From: Rubellimicrobium sp. CFH 75288 | GTDB lineage: Bacteria; Pseudomonadota; Alphaproteobacteria; Rhodobacterales; Rhodobacteraceae | Direction: 5' to 3' | Length of the DNA stretch: 64,000 nucleotides | Assembly (NCBI RefSeq): GCF_009904055.1 | Contig: NZ_WYDP01000005.1 | Span: forward strand, 62,001 to 126,000 | Part shown: positions 9,947-19,997 of the stretch, one piece after another | How the letters are laid out: each line of letters begins with the position of its first letter | Position numbering within the stretch: position 1 is the stretch's first letter | Position numbers and translations under genes: made by a program | The notes under the pieces: generated by a model | Told to the model about the DNA's origin: nothing | The model's input: only the letters and a program-made list of their open reading frames with translations | The model's database searches: none

Positions 9947-10528
9947 ATGATCCTGCTCATCGACAATTACGACAGCTTCACGTGGAACCTGGTCCATTAT
10001 CTGGGCGAGCTGGGGGCGGAGGTGCGTGTCGTGCGCAACGACGCGCTCGACGTGCAGGCGGCGATGGCCATGGGCGCCGACGGCATCGTGCTCTCGCCGG
10101 GGCCCTGCGATCCGGATCGGGCGGGCATCTGCCTGCCGCTGATCGCCGCGGCCGCCGAGGCGCGGGTGCCGCTTCTCGGCGTCTGCCTCGGGCACCAGGC
10201 GATCGGCCAGGCGTTCGGAGGCCGTGTCGTTCGCGCGGCGGAGCCCGTCCACGGCAAGCCCGGCACGATCCACCACCGGGGCGCGGGCGTGTTCCGCGGC
10301 CTGCCTTCCCCATTTCAGGCCACGCGCTACCACTCCCTTGTCGTCGAGCGCGCGACCCTCCCCTCCGTGCTCGAGGTTTCGGCCGAGCTGGCCGACGGGA
10401 CGATCATGGGCCTGCGGCACCGGGACCGTCCGATCGAAGGCGTCCAGTTCCACCCCGAATCCATCGCTTCCGAGCACGGCCACGCGCTCCTGCGCAACTT
10501 CCTCGACCTGCTGCCGGTCCCTGCATGA
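9947..10528 (+). CDS. trpG: Anthranilate synthase glutamine amidotransferase subunit
   Basis: Class I glutaminase that supplies ammonia to the anthranilate synthase component I (TrpE, not in the window); 193 residues. The opening [13 protein letters not shown] is diagnostic of TrpG/PabA. The catalytic triad is Cys80 in GVCLGH, with His169 and Glu171 in FHPES. No clear ribosome site precedes the ATG, but the start coincides with the family N-terminus. The stop overlaps the trpD start. It could also serve p-aminobenzoate synthesis as PabA. Confidence 0.93.
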   Translation: MILLIDNYDSFTWNLVHYLGELGAEVRVVRNDALDVQAAMAMGADGIVLSPGPCDPDRAGICLPLIAAAAEARVPLLGVCLGHQAIGQAFGGRVVRAAEPVHGKPGTIHHRGAGVFRGLPSPFQATRYHSLVVERATLPSVLEVSAELADGTIMGLRHRDRPIEGVQFHPESIASEHGHALLRNFLDLLPVPA

Positions 10529-11544
10529 GCGAGGCGCTGCGCCCCCTCATCGCCGCCGCAGCCGAGCGGCCGCTGCGCCCCGAGGAGGCGCGGGAAGCCT
10601 TTGCCATCCTGTTTGCAGGCGACGCGACCCCCGCCCAGATCGGCGGGCTGCTGATGGCGCTGCGCACCCGCGGCGAGACGGTAGAGGAGATCGCAGCGGC
10701 CGCGGCCGAGATGCGCGCGCGCTGCCATGCCGTCAGGGCCCCCGCGGACGCCATCGACATCGTGGGCACCGGGGGCGACGGCAAGGGCACGCTGAACATC
10801 TCCACCGCCGCGGCCTTTGTCGTTGCCGGCGCAGGCGTCCCCGTGGCCAAGCACGGCAACCGCAATCTCAGTTCGCGCTCGGGTGCGGCCGACGCGCTCG
10901 GGCAGATGGGGGTCGCCGTGATGGTCGGTCCCGCAGCCGTCGAGCGCGCGCTCGAACAGGCCGGGATCGGCTTCATGATGGCCCCCATGCACCATCCGGC
11001 CATGAAGCATGTCATGCCCGCCCGGACCGAACTGGGGACGCGCACGATCTTCAACATCCTCGGTCCGCTCACGAACCCGGCCGGGGTGCGCCGCCAGCTC
11101 ACGGGGGCCTATGCGCCCCACCTCCTGCGTCCCATGGCCGAGACGCTGGGACGGCTGGGGTCCGAGCGCGCCTGGCTCGTGCATGGCGCGGACGGCACGG
11201 ACGAGGTCTCGATCGCCGGGCCGACCCGCGTGGCCGAACTCCGCGACGGGGCCGTGACCGAGCGCGAGACCCATCCCGAGGAGGCGGGACTGCCTGTCCA
11301 TCCCTTCGAGGCGATCCTCGGCGGCACGCCCGAGGACAACGCCCGCGCCTTCCGCGCGCTGCTCGGGGGCGCGCCGGGGGCCTATCGCGACGCGGTGCTG
11401 CTCAATGCCGCGGCCGCCCTCGTGATCGCCGATCGCGCCGCGAACCTCCCGGAGGGAGTCGCGATCGCCCGGGAGAGCCTCGACTCGGGGGCAGCGGCCC
11501 GTGCGCTCGAGCGCCTTGCCGCCGCCACGGCCGCTGCGGAGTGA
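10525..11544 (+). CDS. trpD: Anthranilate phosphoribosyltransferase
   Basis: Joins anthranilate to PRPP in tryptophan synthesis; 339 residues, normal length. It has the signature [14 protein letters not shown] (PRPP binding), [15 protein letters not shown], and [10 protein letters not shown]. The ATG overlaps the trpG stop (ATGA). The next gene is ung rather than trpC, the usual neighbour in Rhodobacterales, so the tryptophan operon is shortened here. Confidence 0.96.
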   Translation: MSEALRPLIAAAAERPLRPEEAREAFAILFAGDATPAQIGGLLMALRTRGETVEEIAAAAAEMRARCHAVRAPADAIDIVGTGGDGKGTLNISTAAAFVVAGAGVPVAKHGNRNLSSRSGAADALGQMGVAVMVGPAAVERALEQAGIGFMMAPMHHPAMKHVMPARTELGTRTIFNILGPLTNPAGVRRQLTGAYAPHLLRPMAETLGRLGSERAWLVHGADGTDEVSIAGPTRVAELRDGAVTERETHPEEAGLPVHPFEAILGGTPEDNARAFRALLGGAPGAYRDAVLLNAAAALVIADRAANLPEGVAIARESLDSGAAARALERLAAATAAAE

Positions 11545-11603
11545 CCGGAGAGGGAACCGGCGCCGCTCCCGACGCGTCCTCTCCGGCACCCGCCGGAGGG
11601 GCC

Positions 11604-12308
11604 ATGCCGCAGCAGCCTGACCTGTTCGCCGCGCCCCCAGGCGCCCTGCCCCGCACCGAGGGCACCCCTCCCGTCGCTTGGGCAGACCTGCCCTTCTGGC
11701 GCACGGACTGGCCGCGCATCGCCCGCCATCTCGCGGCCGAGACGCGCCCGACCCTGCCTGCTCCGGCCTGTCGCTTCCTGGCGCTCGAACTCTGCCCGCC
11801 CGAGGCCGCGCGGGTCGTGATCCTCGGCCAGGATCCCTATCCGACACCCGGCCACGCCATGGGGCTTGCCTTTTCGGTCGCGCCGGAGGTCCGCCCCCTT
11901 CCCGCCTCGCTGCGCAACATCTTCGCCGAGCTGGCCGAGGACACGGGCGACCGGCTGCCGAACGGGGACCTGTCGGGCTGGGCGCGCCAGGGGGTCCTGC
12001 TGCTCAACACGCATCTGACCGTTCCCAGCGGCGAGGCCGGCGGTCACGCGCGGCTGGGATGGGAGGCGCTCACGGCCCAGGTGCTCGATCGCGTCTCCCG
12101 CCGTCCGGCGGCCTTCATCCTCTGGGGGCGTCCGGCCAGCGCCCAGGCCCGCCATATCCGCCCCGGCGCGCATCTCGTCCACCACAGCGCCCATCCCTCT
12201 CCGCTGGCCGCCAGGCGCGGGTTCTTCGGCTCGCGCCCGTTCTCGCGCGTCGATGACTGGCTCGCGGACCGCGGAGAGACTCCGATCGACTGGAGCCGGC
12301 CAAGCTGA
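11604..12308 (+). CDS. ung: Family 1 uracil-DNA glycosylase
   Basis: Removes uracil from DNA at the start of base-excision repair; 234 residues. The water-activating motif GQDPYP (Asp77) and the late His motif HPSPLAARRGFFGSRPFS (His197) identify family 1. The ATG is preceded by GGAGG. A GTG overlapping the trpD stop, 21 codons upstream, is an alternative that would make a GTGA junction like others in this window. Cotranscription with trpGD is likely from spacing. Confidence 0.93.
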   Translation: MPQQPDLFAAPPGALPRTEGTPPVAWADLPFWRTDWPRIARHLAAETRPTLPAPACRFLALELCPPEAARVVILGQDPYPTPGHAMGLAFSVAPEVRPLPASLRNIFAELAEDTGDRLPNGDLSGWARQGVLLLNTHLTVPSGEAGGHARLGWEALTAQVLDRVSRRPAAFILWGRPASAQARHIRPGAHLVHHSAHPSPLAARRGFFGSRPFSRVDDWLADRGETPIDWSRPS

Positions 12309-12314
12309 CGCGGC

Positions 12315-12333
12315 CGGACGGGCGATCCGTCCG
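12315..12333. terminator. Hairpin between convergent ung and gntR
   Basis: CGGACGG and CCGTCCG form a perfect 7-bp stem around a GCGAT loop, placed just after the ung stop and before the gntR stop. There is no U-run, but the position between convergent genes suits a bidirectional terminator. Confidence 0.45.
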
Positions 12334-12360
12334 CCCCGCCCCGTCGGTCGCACAGATCGC

Positions 12361-13116
12361 TCAGGAGAACAGTTCGGGCCGCTCGGCCGCGACCTCTTCC
12401 AGCCGTGCCAGGACCGCCCGCAGATGGTGTCGCATGGCCGCGCGCGCGGCGTCTGCCTCCCCCATGGCGATGGCCTCGACGATCCTGCGGTGCTCCTCCA
12501 GCGACTCGGCCATCCGGCCGGGCACCGGCAGCATCAGGCGCCGCGCCCGGTCCAGATGGACCCAGGCGGTGCGGGACAGGACCGGCAGGGTCCGGTGCCC
12601 CGTCATGCCCAGGATCGTCTCGTGGAGCCGGGCATCTTCCCGGTAGAACGCGCCTCCGTCGCCGGACTCCGCCGCCTCGCGCTGCCGCTCGAGGCAGTCG
12701 CGCAGCGCCGCCACCTCCGCAGGGTTCGCGGTTCCGGCCACCGACTCGGCCGCCGCCCCCTCCAGCGCCTCGCGCAGGAACGCACCCTCGCGCACCGCGG
12801 CAAGGCTCAGCCGCGCGACAAAGGTACCGGCCTGCGGCACGACCCTGACCAGCCCCTCCACGGACAGCCGCGCCACCGCCTCTGCGACCGGACTGCGCGA
12901 CACGCCCAGGGCGGCGCAGACCTCGGCCTTGCGGATGATCGCACCCGGGCGGAGGCGCAACTCGACGATGGCCGACCGCAGCACCCGATGCACACGATCC
13001 CCGAGCGATCCGCCGTCCTCCGGCAGGGGACCGAAGGACTGGTCCGTGGCGGCAGGCTGCGCAGCGGCCGTGCCGGCCTCCGCCACTCCCCCCCTGTCGC
13101 GCCCCATCGCCGGCAT
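12361..13116 (-). CDS. GntR-family regulator with FCD ligand domain
   Basis: Winged-helix domain at about residues 38-100 (motif ALGVSRSPVAEAVARL) and an FCD effector domain at about 105-240. Probable metal/ligand residues are Asp161, His165, His209 and His230 or His231. It is transcribed divergently from the sugar-acid dehydratase, so it probably represses that gene and itself in response to a sugar acid. The first ATG lies inside the palindrome cluster; a second ATG three codons later is equally possible, and neither has a ribosome site. Confidence 0.88.
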   Translation of the reverse strand: MPAMGRDRGGVAEAGTAAAQPAATDQSFGPLPEDGGSLGDRVHRVLRSAIVELRLRPGAIIRKAEVCAALGVSRSPVAEAVARLSVEGLVRVVPQAGTFVARLSLAAVREGAFLREALEGAAAESVAGTANPAEVAALRDCLERQREAAESGDGGAFYREDARLHETILGMTGHRTLPVLSRTAWVHLDRARRLMLPVPGRMAESLEEHRRIVEAIAMGEADAARAAMRHHLRAVLARLEEVAAERPELFS

Positions 13117-13130
13117 GCTAGCATGCTAGC
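13113..13130. promoter_or_regulatory. Overlapping perfect palindromes, probable GntR operator
   Basis: GCATGCTAGCATGC and GCTAGCATGCTAGC, both perfect 14-bp palindromes, overlap with a 4-base shift, giving an 8-base repeat of GCATGCTA. They lie at the gntR start and about 45 bases before the dehydratase start. Position beside a divergent FCD regulator suggests its operator (inference). Confidence 0.6.
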
Positions 13131-13174
13131 TGCAGCCTTCGGGCTGTCAACGCGCCGCTGACCAGGACCCCCCG

Positions 13175-14704
13175 ATGCTCGATGCCGCCGCCGCCCGCAT
13201 GCTCCGCCTCCATCCCGAGGACGCCGTCGCCATCGCCCTCGCGGATCTGCCTGCCGGCGCGGAGCTGCCCGAATGGGGCATCGTCCTGCGCGATCCCATC
13301 CCCCGCGGCCACAAGGTCGCGCTGCGCCCGCTTGCCCCGGGCGAGCCCGTCACCCGCTACGGCCAGATCATCGGCGCGGCGACCCGCCCTGTCGCGGCCG
13401 GAGAGCACGTCCATTCCCACAATCTGGGCATGGGCGAGCACCGCGCCGATCCCGCCTTCGGCACCGACCTGCGCCCCCTGCCACCGGTCGCGGCACCGCG
13501 GCACTTCCTCGGCTACCGGCGCGCCGACGGGGGGGTGGGCACGCGTAACTATCTCGGCGTGCTCACCACGGTGAACTGCTCGGGCTCGGTCGCCCGCTTC
13601 ATCGCCGAGGCTTGCGAGCGCGAGGAGTGGTTGCGCGACAACCCCGCCATCGACGGCGTCGTGCCGATCGTCCACGGCACCGGCTGCGGCATGGCCGCCT
13701 CGGGCGAGGGCTACGAGACGCTGCTGCGCACGCTGCGCGGCTGGGGGCGCAACCCCAACTTCGCCGGCATCCTCGTCGTGGGCCTGGGCTGCGAGGTGAT
13801 GCAGGTCCCCGAACTGGTGGGCGCGCGCCCCATCCGCGCCGACGGCCTCTTGCGCCACATGACGATCCAGGCCGCCGGCGGCACCCGCCGCACGGTCGAG
13901 CGCGGGGTGGCCATCCTGCGCGAGATGGCCGAGGTCGCCTCCCGCGCGGTGCGCGAGCCGGCGGCGCTCGAGCACCTCGTGGTGGGCCTGCAATGCGGCG
14001 GCTCGGACGGCTATTCCGGCATCACCGCCAATCCCGCGCTCGGGCACGCCTCCGACCTGCTTGTGGCCCATGGCGGTACAGCCATCCTGTCCGAGACGCC
14101 CGAGATCTACGGCGCCGAGCACCTGCTGACCCGCCGCGCCGAGACGCCCGAGGTGGGCGAGCGCCTGCTCGAGCGCATCCGCTGGTGGGAGGAGTACACC
14201 GCCCGCTGGGGGGGCGAGATGGACAACAACCCCTCTCCCGGCAACAAGCGCGGAGGCCTCACGACGATCCTCGAGAAGAGCCTCGGCGCCGTGGCCAAGG
14301 GCGGCACCGCGCCCTTGCGCGCCGTCTACCGCTTCGCCGAGCCCGTGACGACGCGCGGCTTCGTGTTCATGGACAGCCCCGGCTACGACCCGTGCTCGGT
14401 CACGGGCCAGATCGCGTCGGGGGCCAACCTCGTCTGCTTCACCACGGGGCGCGGCTCGGTCTCGGGCTACAAGCCCGTCCCCTGCCTGAAGCTCGCCACC
14501 AACAGCGAGATGTTCGCCCGCCTGAGCGAGGACATGGACATCGATTGCGGCGACATCGTCGCCCGGGGCGTCCCGGTCGAGCAGAAGGGCCGGGAGATCT
14601 TCGAGGCGTTCCTCGACGTGGCCTCCGGCCGCCGCACCCGGTCCGAGGAGCTGGGCTTCGGCGGGGTGGAGTTCGTGCCGTGGCAGATGGGCGCGGTGAT
14701 GTGA
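13175..14704 (+). CDS. uxaA: Altronate/galactarate dehydratase family protein (UxaA type)
   Basis: Iron-dependent dehydratase of sugar acids, probably D-altronate to 2-keto-3-deoxygluconate. The 509 residues have the fused layout of full-length UxaA: an N-terminal SAF domain (~12-95, [12 protein letters not shown]), then the catalytic part from [17 protein letters not shown]. Conserved cysteines occur in [20 protein letters not shown] and PGYDPCS. Galactarate or another aldarate remains possible as substrate. No transporter or kinase lies beside it. Regulation is probably by the divergent FCD regulator. Confidence 0.85.
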   Translation: MLDAAAARMLRLHPEDAVAIALADLPAGAELPEWGIVLRDPIPRGHKVALRPLAPGEPVTRYGQIIGAATRPVAAGEHVHSHNLGMGEHRADPAFGTDLRPLPPVAAPRHFLGYRRADGGVGTRNYLGVLTTVNCSGSVARFIAEACEREEWLRDNPAIDGVVPIVHGTGCGMAASGEGYETLLRTLRGWGRNPNFAGILVVGLGCEVMQVPELVGARPIRADGLLRHMTIQAAGGTRRTVERGVAILREMAEVASRAVREPAALEHLVVGLQCGGSDGYSGITANPALGHASDLLVAHGGTAILSETPEIYGAEHLLTRRAETPEVGERLLERIRWWEEYTARWGGEMDNNPSPGNKRGGLTTILEKSLGAVAKGGTAPLRAVYRFAEPVTTRGFVFMDSPGYDPCSVTGQIASGANLVCFTTGRGSVSGYKPVPCLKLATNSEMFARLSEDMDIDCGDIVARGVPVEQKGREIFEAFLDVASGRRTRSEELGFGGVEFVPWQMGAVM

Positions 14705-14714
14705 GCGGGTCGCC

Positions 14715-15557
14715 TCAGATCCACTCGCCGCGTACGACCTGCCGCCAGATCGCCGACAGCCAGTTGTCGCCCACCGCCTCGGCCCGCAGACCCCGGCCCG
14801 TCAGCAGCGCATAGGCGTCGCGGTACCAGACGGTGCCGTTGTGGTTGTAGCCCAGGATGGCGCCGGCCGTCTGTGCCTCGGCGTCCAGACCCAGCGCCAG
14901 ATAGGCCTCGACCAGGCGATACAGCGCCTCGGGCGTGTGGCGCGTGGTCTGGAAGTCCTCCACCACCACGCGGAAGCGGTTGGCGGCCGCGTTGTAGTGC
15001 CGCCGGGCCAGGTAGTAGCGGCCCACCTCCATCTCCTTGCCGGCCAGGTGGTCGAAGGCCAGGTCGAACTTGACCATGGCATCGGCGGCATAGGGGCTGT
15101 CGGGATAGACCTCGATCACCTCGCGCAGCGCCTGCAGCGCCTGGAAGGTCAGGCCCTGGTCGCGCCCGATGTCGTCGATCTGGTCATAATAGCTGAGCGC
15201 GAGGAGATACTGGGCATAGGCCGCATCCTCCTCGGCAGGATAGAAGTCGAGATAGCGCTGCGCCGCCGCGCGCGCGCTCTCGTAGTCGCGGTCGCGGTGA
15301 TGGGCGAAGGCGGCCATGATGAGGCCGCGCCGCGCCCATTCGGAATAGGGATAGAGCCGCTCGATCTCCGCAAAGAGGAAGGCCGCGTCGCGCTCCCGTC
15401 CCCGGTCCAAGGCCTGTTCGCCCTGAAGATAGATCTGCTCCGGCGTGAATGCGTCGAGCGCGCCGGGCGCACGGATGCCGCCGCGCTGCTCGCCACAGCC
15501 CGCCAGTGCCAGAGCCAGCACCCCTGCGAGCGCCAGCCGTCCCCATCGTTCAGCCAT
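14715..15557 (-). CDS. bamD: Outer-membrane protein assembly factor BamD
   Basis: Lipoprotein of the BAM complex that inserts beta-barrel proteins in the outer membrane; 280 residues. The signal peptide ends in the lipobox LALAGC (Cys21). TPR repeats follow (e.g. FLFAEIERLYPYSEWARR, YPDSPYAADAMVKFD). It lies after lpxC as in other Rhodobacterales; recN, which often follows, is absent, and the next gene converges from uxaA. Confidence 0.95.
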   Translation of the reverse strand: MAERWGRLALAGVLALALAGCGEQRGGIRAPGALDAFTPEQIYLQGEQALDRGRERDAAFLFAEIERLYPYSEWARRGLIMAAFAHHRDRDYESARAAAQRYLDFYPAEEDAAYAQYLLALSYYDQIDDIGRDQGLTFQALQALREVIEVYPDSPYAADAMVKFDLAFDHLAGKEMEVGRYYLARRHYNAAANRFRVVVEDFQTTRHTPEALYRLVEAYLALGLDAEAQTAGAILGYNHNGTVWYRDAYALLTGRGLRAEAVGDNWLSAIWRQVVRGEWI

Positions 15558-15653
15558 GCCGTGCCTCGCCGCCCGTTCCGTCCTCTTGGGACGCGCGCCG
15601 CGTCCGGCGCCGGTGTAGCACGGGCGCCGGAGCGGGAGAAAGCCTTTCGGCGA

Positions 15654-16592
15654 TCAGGCTGCCGCCGAGGCGGGGGCGATGTGCGCCCGCCCCACTCCGG
15701 CTCCGACCAGGCGCGCGGCCTGCGCAGGGCTGGGCAGGATGCGCCGCCAGGCGTCCGGGTTCGAGAAGAGCGCGGTCAGAAGCCGTGCCGTCAGGGCATG
15801 CCCCGAGCGCCGCCCGGTATAGAGCCCGAGGATCGGCGCGCCCGCCAGCGCCAGATCGCCCACGGCGTCCAGCATCTTGTGGCGCACGGCCTCGTCAGGA
15901 TGGCGCAGCCCTCCGGGGCTGAGAACGCGCGCCCCCTCCACCACCACCGCATTCAGATAGGTTCCGCCCAGCGCCAGCCCCATCGACCGCATTCGCTCCA
16001 CATCCGCCTGCCGGCAGAAGGTCCGGCTGTCGGCCAGTTCGCGCAGCACGGCCTCACCGCCGAGGTCCAGAGCCTTGGATTGCCGTCCGATGGCCGCGTC
16101 GGGGAAGTCGATGGCAAAGCGCATCGCGAATCCGTCATGCGGATCGAGCCGGGCGACCGCCTCGCCGTCGCGCACCTCCACCGACCGAAGGATCTCGATC
16201 GCCTCGAGCGGAGCGTCCAGCGGGACGGTTCCGGCCCTGCGGATCGCCTCGACCCAAGGGGCGGCGGAGCCGTCGAGGATCGGCACCTCCGGTCCCTCCA
16301 GCTCGACCAGGGCGTTGTGGACCCCGCAAGCCACCAGCGCCGCCATCAGATGCTCGACGGTCGAGACCGTCAGCCCCGACCCGTTGGCCAGCCGCGTGGC
16401 CAGGGGCGACAACAGGGCCCGGTCCCAGCGGGCCGGGATGCGGGGGTCGGTTCCCTCGGGCACATCGAGCCGATGGAACACGATGCCGCTGCCGGCCGGC
16501 GCCGGGCGCAGCAAGACCCGAACGGGGGCGCCGGTATGAAGTCCCGTGCCCGCGACGGAGGCCGGGGCCTGAAGGGTGGTCTGCTCGGGCAT
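15654..16592 (-). CDS. lpxC: UDP-3-O-acyl-N-acetylglucosamine deacetylase
   Basis: Zinc deacetylase that commits precursors to lipid A; 312 residues. The zinc ligands are His81 (STVEHLMAAL), His238 and Asp242 (HKMLD), and the catalytic-helper His265 lies in RSGHAL. The start at MPEQTTLQAP matches the family; an upstream ATG would add 21 basic residues. A 154-base gap with a perfect hairpin separates it from ftsZ, so it may have its own promoter. Confidence 0.96.
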   Translation of the reverse strand: MPEQTTLQAPASVAGTGLHTGAPVRVLLRPAPAGSGIVFHRLDVPEGTDPRIPARWDRALLSPLATRLANGSGLTVSTVEHLMAALVACGVHNALVELEGPEVPILDGSAAPWVEAIRRAGTVPLDAPLEAIEILRSVEVRDGEAVARLDPHDGFAMRFAIDFPDAAIGRQSKALDLGGEAVLRELADSRTFCRQADVERMRSMGLALGGTYLNAVVVEGARVLSPGGLRHPDEAVRHKMLDAVGDLALAGAPILGLYTGRRSGHALTARLLTALFSNPDAWRRILPSPAQAARLVGAGVGRAHIAPASAAA

Positions 16593-16700
16593 TCTGCTCT
16601 GGTCTCGAAGTGGCCGTCTTGGACATAGGCGCAGCAGGACGCGCAGCCAATTCACGGTTTCTGACGGCCTGAAACATGCGGCGTCCGCGCCCGAGCGGAC

Positions 16701-16722
16701 GGGCCGCCCGGACGGGCGGCCC
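16701..16722 (-). terminator. Perfect 10-bp inverted repeat after ftsZ
   Basis: GGGCCGCCCG and CGGGCGGCCC separated by GA form a very stable hairpin 25 bases after the ftsZ stop and before lpxC. It has no U-run; it may terminate or attenuate transcription between ftsZ and lpxC, or protect mRNA ends. Confidence 0.45.
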
Positions 16723-16746
16723 CCGGAGACCGCGAAGGGGTTGCGA

Positions 16747-18441
16747 TCAGTTGGCCTGACGGCGCAGGAAGGCGGGAATGTCGGCCCGCTCGGCGTCCGG
16801 ATCGGTTGGCGTCTCGGCGCGGGGCGCCGGACGCGGGGCTGCAGGGGCGGGCGCTGCCGCCTCTGCGCTCTGGCCGGTCATCCGGTGGATGAGCGAGGAC
16901 AGGCCCAGCCCGCCGCCCCGCCGCTCGGGCGCCGGCTGGCGCGCAGCCGGTTCGGGCCGGACGGGCTCGGCCGGAGCGGTCTGGCGCGCCTCCTGGGCGC
17001 GCTGGGCCATGAGGGTGCGCAGGCGCGCAACCGCCTCGGGCGTGGGGGTGCCGGCGGCCGGGCGCCCGGCCGGGGGTTGCGGCGCCTGGGCGGCGGGGGC
17101 AGGCTGGGGCTGGTAGGCGGGCGGCGGCATCCCGTCATCGGCGAGGGCCTGTTCGATATCGGCAAAGTCGTCGACCGGCGGGGTGCCGATCCCGTCGAAA
17201 TGGTGCGCCTCGAACACGGCCGGTTCCGGCTCGGGCTGGCGCGGCACGGCGGGCGCAGCGGCGGCCGCCCGGGCAGGCGCCGGAGAGGCCGGTTGCGGCG
17301 CAGGCTGCTGGGCGACCCGGGCGACGGGCTGCGGCTGGCGGGCGGCCGGCTGGAAGGCGGGCTTGGGCGCGGAGGGACGGGGGGCAGGCGCGGCGGCCGG
17401 CTCCTCCAGGCTCACGCGCTCGCGCAGGGGGGCGGACATGGACCGCCGCGGCAGCGGGGTCTCGGCCCGGCTCGCCGATGCGTCGATCCCCGTCGCCACC
17501 ACCGACACCCGCATCCGCCCGCCCATGTCGGGATCGAGCGTGGAGCCGACGATGATGTTGGCCTCGGGGTCCACCTTCTCGCGGATGATGTTGGCCGCCT
17601 CGTCGAGCTCGAACAGCGTCAGGTCGTAGCCGCCGGTGATGTTGATCAGCACGCCCTTGGCGCCGTTGAGGCTGATCTCGTCCAGAAGCGGGTTGGCGAT
17701 CGCCTTCTCGGCGGCATGGGTGGCGCGGTCCTGGCCCTCGGCCTCGCCCGTGCCCATCATCGCCTTGCCCATCTCGTCCATCACCGCGCGGACGTCGGCG
17801 AAGTCGAGGTTGATCAGCCCCGGCCGCACCATCAGGTCGGTCACGCCCTTGACGCCCTGATAGAGCACGTCGTCGGCCAGCGCGAAGGCCTCCGTGAAGG
17901 TGGTGTTCTCGTTGGCCAGGCGGAACAGGTTCTGGTTGGGGATGATGATGAGGGTATCGACATGCTTCTGGAGGGCCTCGATGCCTTCCTCGGCCTGCCG
18001 CATCCGCTTGCCGCCCTCGAACTGGAAGGGCTTGGTCACCACGCCCACGGTCAGCACGCCCAGCTCGCGCGCGGCCTGCGCGATCACCGGGGCCGCGCCG
18101 GTGCCCGTTCCCCCGCCCATGCCGGCGGTGATGAAGCACATGTGCGCCCCGGCCAGGTGATCGACGATCTGCTGGATCGATTCCTCGGCCGCGGCCGCTC
18201 CCACCGAGGGCCGCGCCCCCGCCCCCAGCCCCTCGGTGACCTTGACCCCCATCTGGATCTTGGCCGGCGCATGCGACTGCTTGAGCGCCTGGGCATCCGT
18301 GTTGGCGACGACGAACTCGACACCGTCGAGCTGCTTCTCGATCATGTTGTTGACCGCGTTGCCGCCGGCACCGCCCACGCCGAACACCGTGATCCGGGGC
18401 TTGAGCTCCTCCTGACCGGGGAGGGAGAGATTGAGAGCCAT
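16747..18441 (-). CDS. ftsZ: Cell division protein FtsZ
   Basis: Tubulin-like GTPase that forms the division ring. The GTPase and C-terminal subdomains fill about residues 15-335, with [13 protein letters not shown] near the start and the tubulin signature GGGTGTG at 109-115. A Pro/Ala/Gln-rich linker of about 200 residues follows, ending in the conserved tail [11 protein letters not shown] that binds FtsA and other partners. The total of 564 residues exceeds the ~380 of E. coli FtsZ, but long linkers are usual in alphaproteobacteria. A 219-base gap from ftsA leaves room for a separate ftsZ promoter. Confidence 0.98.
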   Translation of the reverse strand: MALNLSLPGQEELKPRITVFGVGGAGGNAVNNMIEKQLDGVEFVVANTDAQALKQSHAPAKIQMGVKVTEGLGAGARPSVGAAAAEESIQQIVDHLAGAHMCFITAGMGGGTGTGAAPVIAQAARELGVLTVGVVTKPFQFEGGKRMRQAEEGIEALQKHVDTLIIIPNQNLFRLANENTTFTEAFALADDVLYQGVKGVTDLMVRPGLINLDFADVRAVMDEMGKAMMGTGEAEGQDRATHAAEKAIANPLLDEISLNGAKGVLINITGGYDLTLFELDEAANIIREKVDPEANIIVGSTLDPDMGGRMRVSVVATGIDASASRAETPLPRRSMSAPLRERVSLEEPAAAPAPRPSAPKPAFQPAARQPQPVARVAQQPAPQPASPAPARAAAAAPAVPRQPEPEPAVFEAHHFDGIGTPPVDDFADIEQALADDGMPPPAYQPQPAPAAQAPQPPAGRPAAGTPTPEAVARLRTLMAQRAQEARQTAPAEPVRPEPAARQPAPERRGGGLGLSSLIHRMTGQSAEAAAPAPAAPRPAPRAETPTDPDAERADIPAFLRRQAN

Positions 18442-18660
18442 CGCGCTGTCCGCCTGTTTGTCCGTTTCTCTGTGCCGCTGTCCATCGGCCGCCGTCGGTC
18501 GGCGTTCCGGCCACGGGGCCGGGACTTCGCTGACGGTTGCATCGACTCTACTGGCGTGTTGCGCCCTCGTCACGCCCTAAACTCTTCTCCCGTCACCATC
18601 GCGCGATCTTTTGGCAAGGGGCGAATCGGTGTGCCGCCCCGATCGGCGGGACCCCGCGCA

Positions 18661-19992
18661 TCACCAGTTCTCCCGGAACCAGCGGACGGCCCGCCGCAGC
18701 GACCGCGCCCCGGCCCGGTCGGGCGGCGCCTCGAAATCCCACCATTCGTCCTGCGGATTGGCCGCAAACAGCGACAGGCCCACCGCGGCCGAGAAGGCCG
18801 CTCCCGTGGCCGGCTGAGGCAGGCCCTGCACTCGCAGCGGGCGGCCCATCCGCACCCGCTGCCCCAGGATGCGGCTGGCCAGCCCGTCGAGACCGGGGAT
18901 CAGCGATCCCCCGCCGGTCAGCACGATGCTCTGCGAGGGGAGATGGTCGAAGCCGGCCGCATCCAGCCGCGCGCGCACCTCCTCCAGGATCTCCTCGACG
19001 CGCGGACGCATGATCCCGATCAGCTCCGTGCGGCTCACGGTGCGGCGGTCGTGCTCCCAGTCGCCGGTATCGGCATCGAGCGGCAGAAGCTCGCGGTCGT
19101 CGCGCCCCGTCGCGACCACGCCGCCGTGGAGCGTCTTGAGACGCTCGGCCGTGGCGGTGGACACCTGAAGGCCCATGGAGATGTCGGCGGTCACATGATC
19201 GCCGCCCAGACGCACGGAATCGGCATGGATCATGTGCTTGCGGATGAAGACCGACAGCCCCGTGGACCCGCCGCCCATGTCGATGCAGACCGCGCCGAGT
19301 TCCTGTTCGTCCTCCACGAGGCTGGCAAGACCCGAGACGTAGGCCGAGGAGGCCAGTCCCGCGCATTCGAGATCGCAGCGCTTGAGGCACTGGAGGACCG
19401 TGTCCACCACCGCCCCGTCCACGGCCAGAAGGTGCACGTCGGTGGACAGCATCCGGCCCGCCTGCCCGCGCGGGTCGGACACGGCGCTGCGATGGTCGAG
19501 CGCGAAGTTGACGGGCTGGGCATGGAGCACCTCGCGGCCGGCCCCGATCTCCGGCATCGCACAGGCGGCCAGCGCGCGGCCGATATCGCCGCCGGTGACG
19601 GCCTGCCCTTCCACCTCCGCCTCGCCGCTCAGCGCGAAGCTCTCGGGGCGGGCGCCCGAGAAGCAGGCGATGACGTGGTCCACGCGCACCTGCGCCGTCT
19701 TCTGCGCGGCCTGCACGGCCGTGCGGATGGCGCGCTCGGCCTCGATGGCGGAATCGACCTCGCCCAGACGCATCCCGCGCGAACGCGTCACCGCCGCACC
19801 GATCACGCGGAAGCGCGACTGCCCCGCCATGGGGCCCACGCCGTCGGCGGCCGATCCTTCGGGCCCGTCGAACCGCAGGATCAGGCAGGCGGTCTTGGTC
19901 GTGCCCAGATCGAGGATGGCGATGACGCCGCGCTGAAGCGCTGCGCGGCGCAGGTCGCGCATCATGCGCTGGGACTGGTAGAGCGGGCGCAT
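18661..19992 (-). CDS. ftsA: Cell division protein FtsA
   Basis: Actin-like ATPase that tethers FtsZ to the membrane; 443 residues. ATP-binding motifs: AILDLGTTKTACLIL near residue 24, VCIDMGGGSTGLSVF, and VLTGGGSLIPGLDGLA. The C-terminal amphipathic segment (RSLRRAVRWFRENW) is the expected membrane-targeting helix. It starts 5 bases after the ftsQ stop. Confidence 0.97.
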   Translation of the reverse strand: MRPLYQSQRMMRDLRRAALQRGVIAILDLGTTKTACLILRFDGPEGSAADGVGPMAGQSRFRVIGAAVTRSRGMRLGEVDSAIEAERAIRTAVQAAQKTAQVRVDHVIACFSGARPESFALSGEAEVEGQAVTGGDIGRALAACAMPEIGAGREVLHAQPVNFALDHRSAVSDPRGQAGRMLSTDVHLLAVDGAVVDTVLQCLKRCDLECAGLASSAYVSGLASLVEDEQELGAVCIDMGGGSTGLSVFIRKHMIHADSVRLGGDHVTADISMGLQVSTATAERLKTLHGGVVATGRDDRELLPLDADTGDWEHDRRTVSRTELIGIMRPRVEEILEEVRARLDAAGFDHLPSQSIVLTGGGSLIPGLDGLASRILGQRVRMGRPLRVQGLPQPATGAAFSAAVGLSLFAANPQDEWWDFEAPPDRAGARSLRRAVRWFRENW

Positions 19993-19997
19993 CGGGG

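Noticed and set aside
18442-18660. CtrA-type TTAA-N7-TTAA site before ftsZ
   Set aside because: No such pair of half-sites occurs in this interval; only GC-rich sequence with a few short A/T runs was seen.
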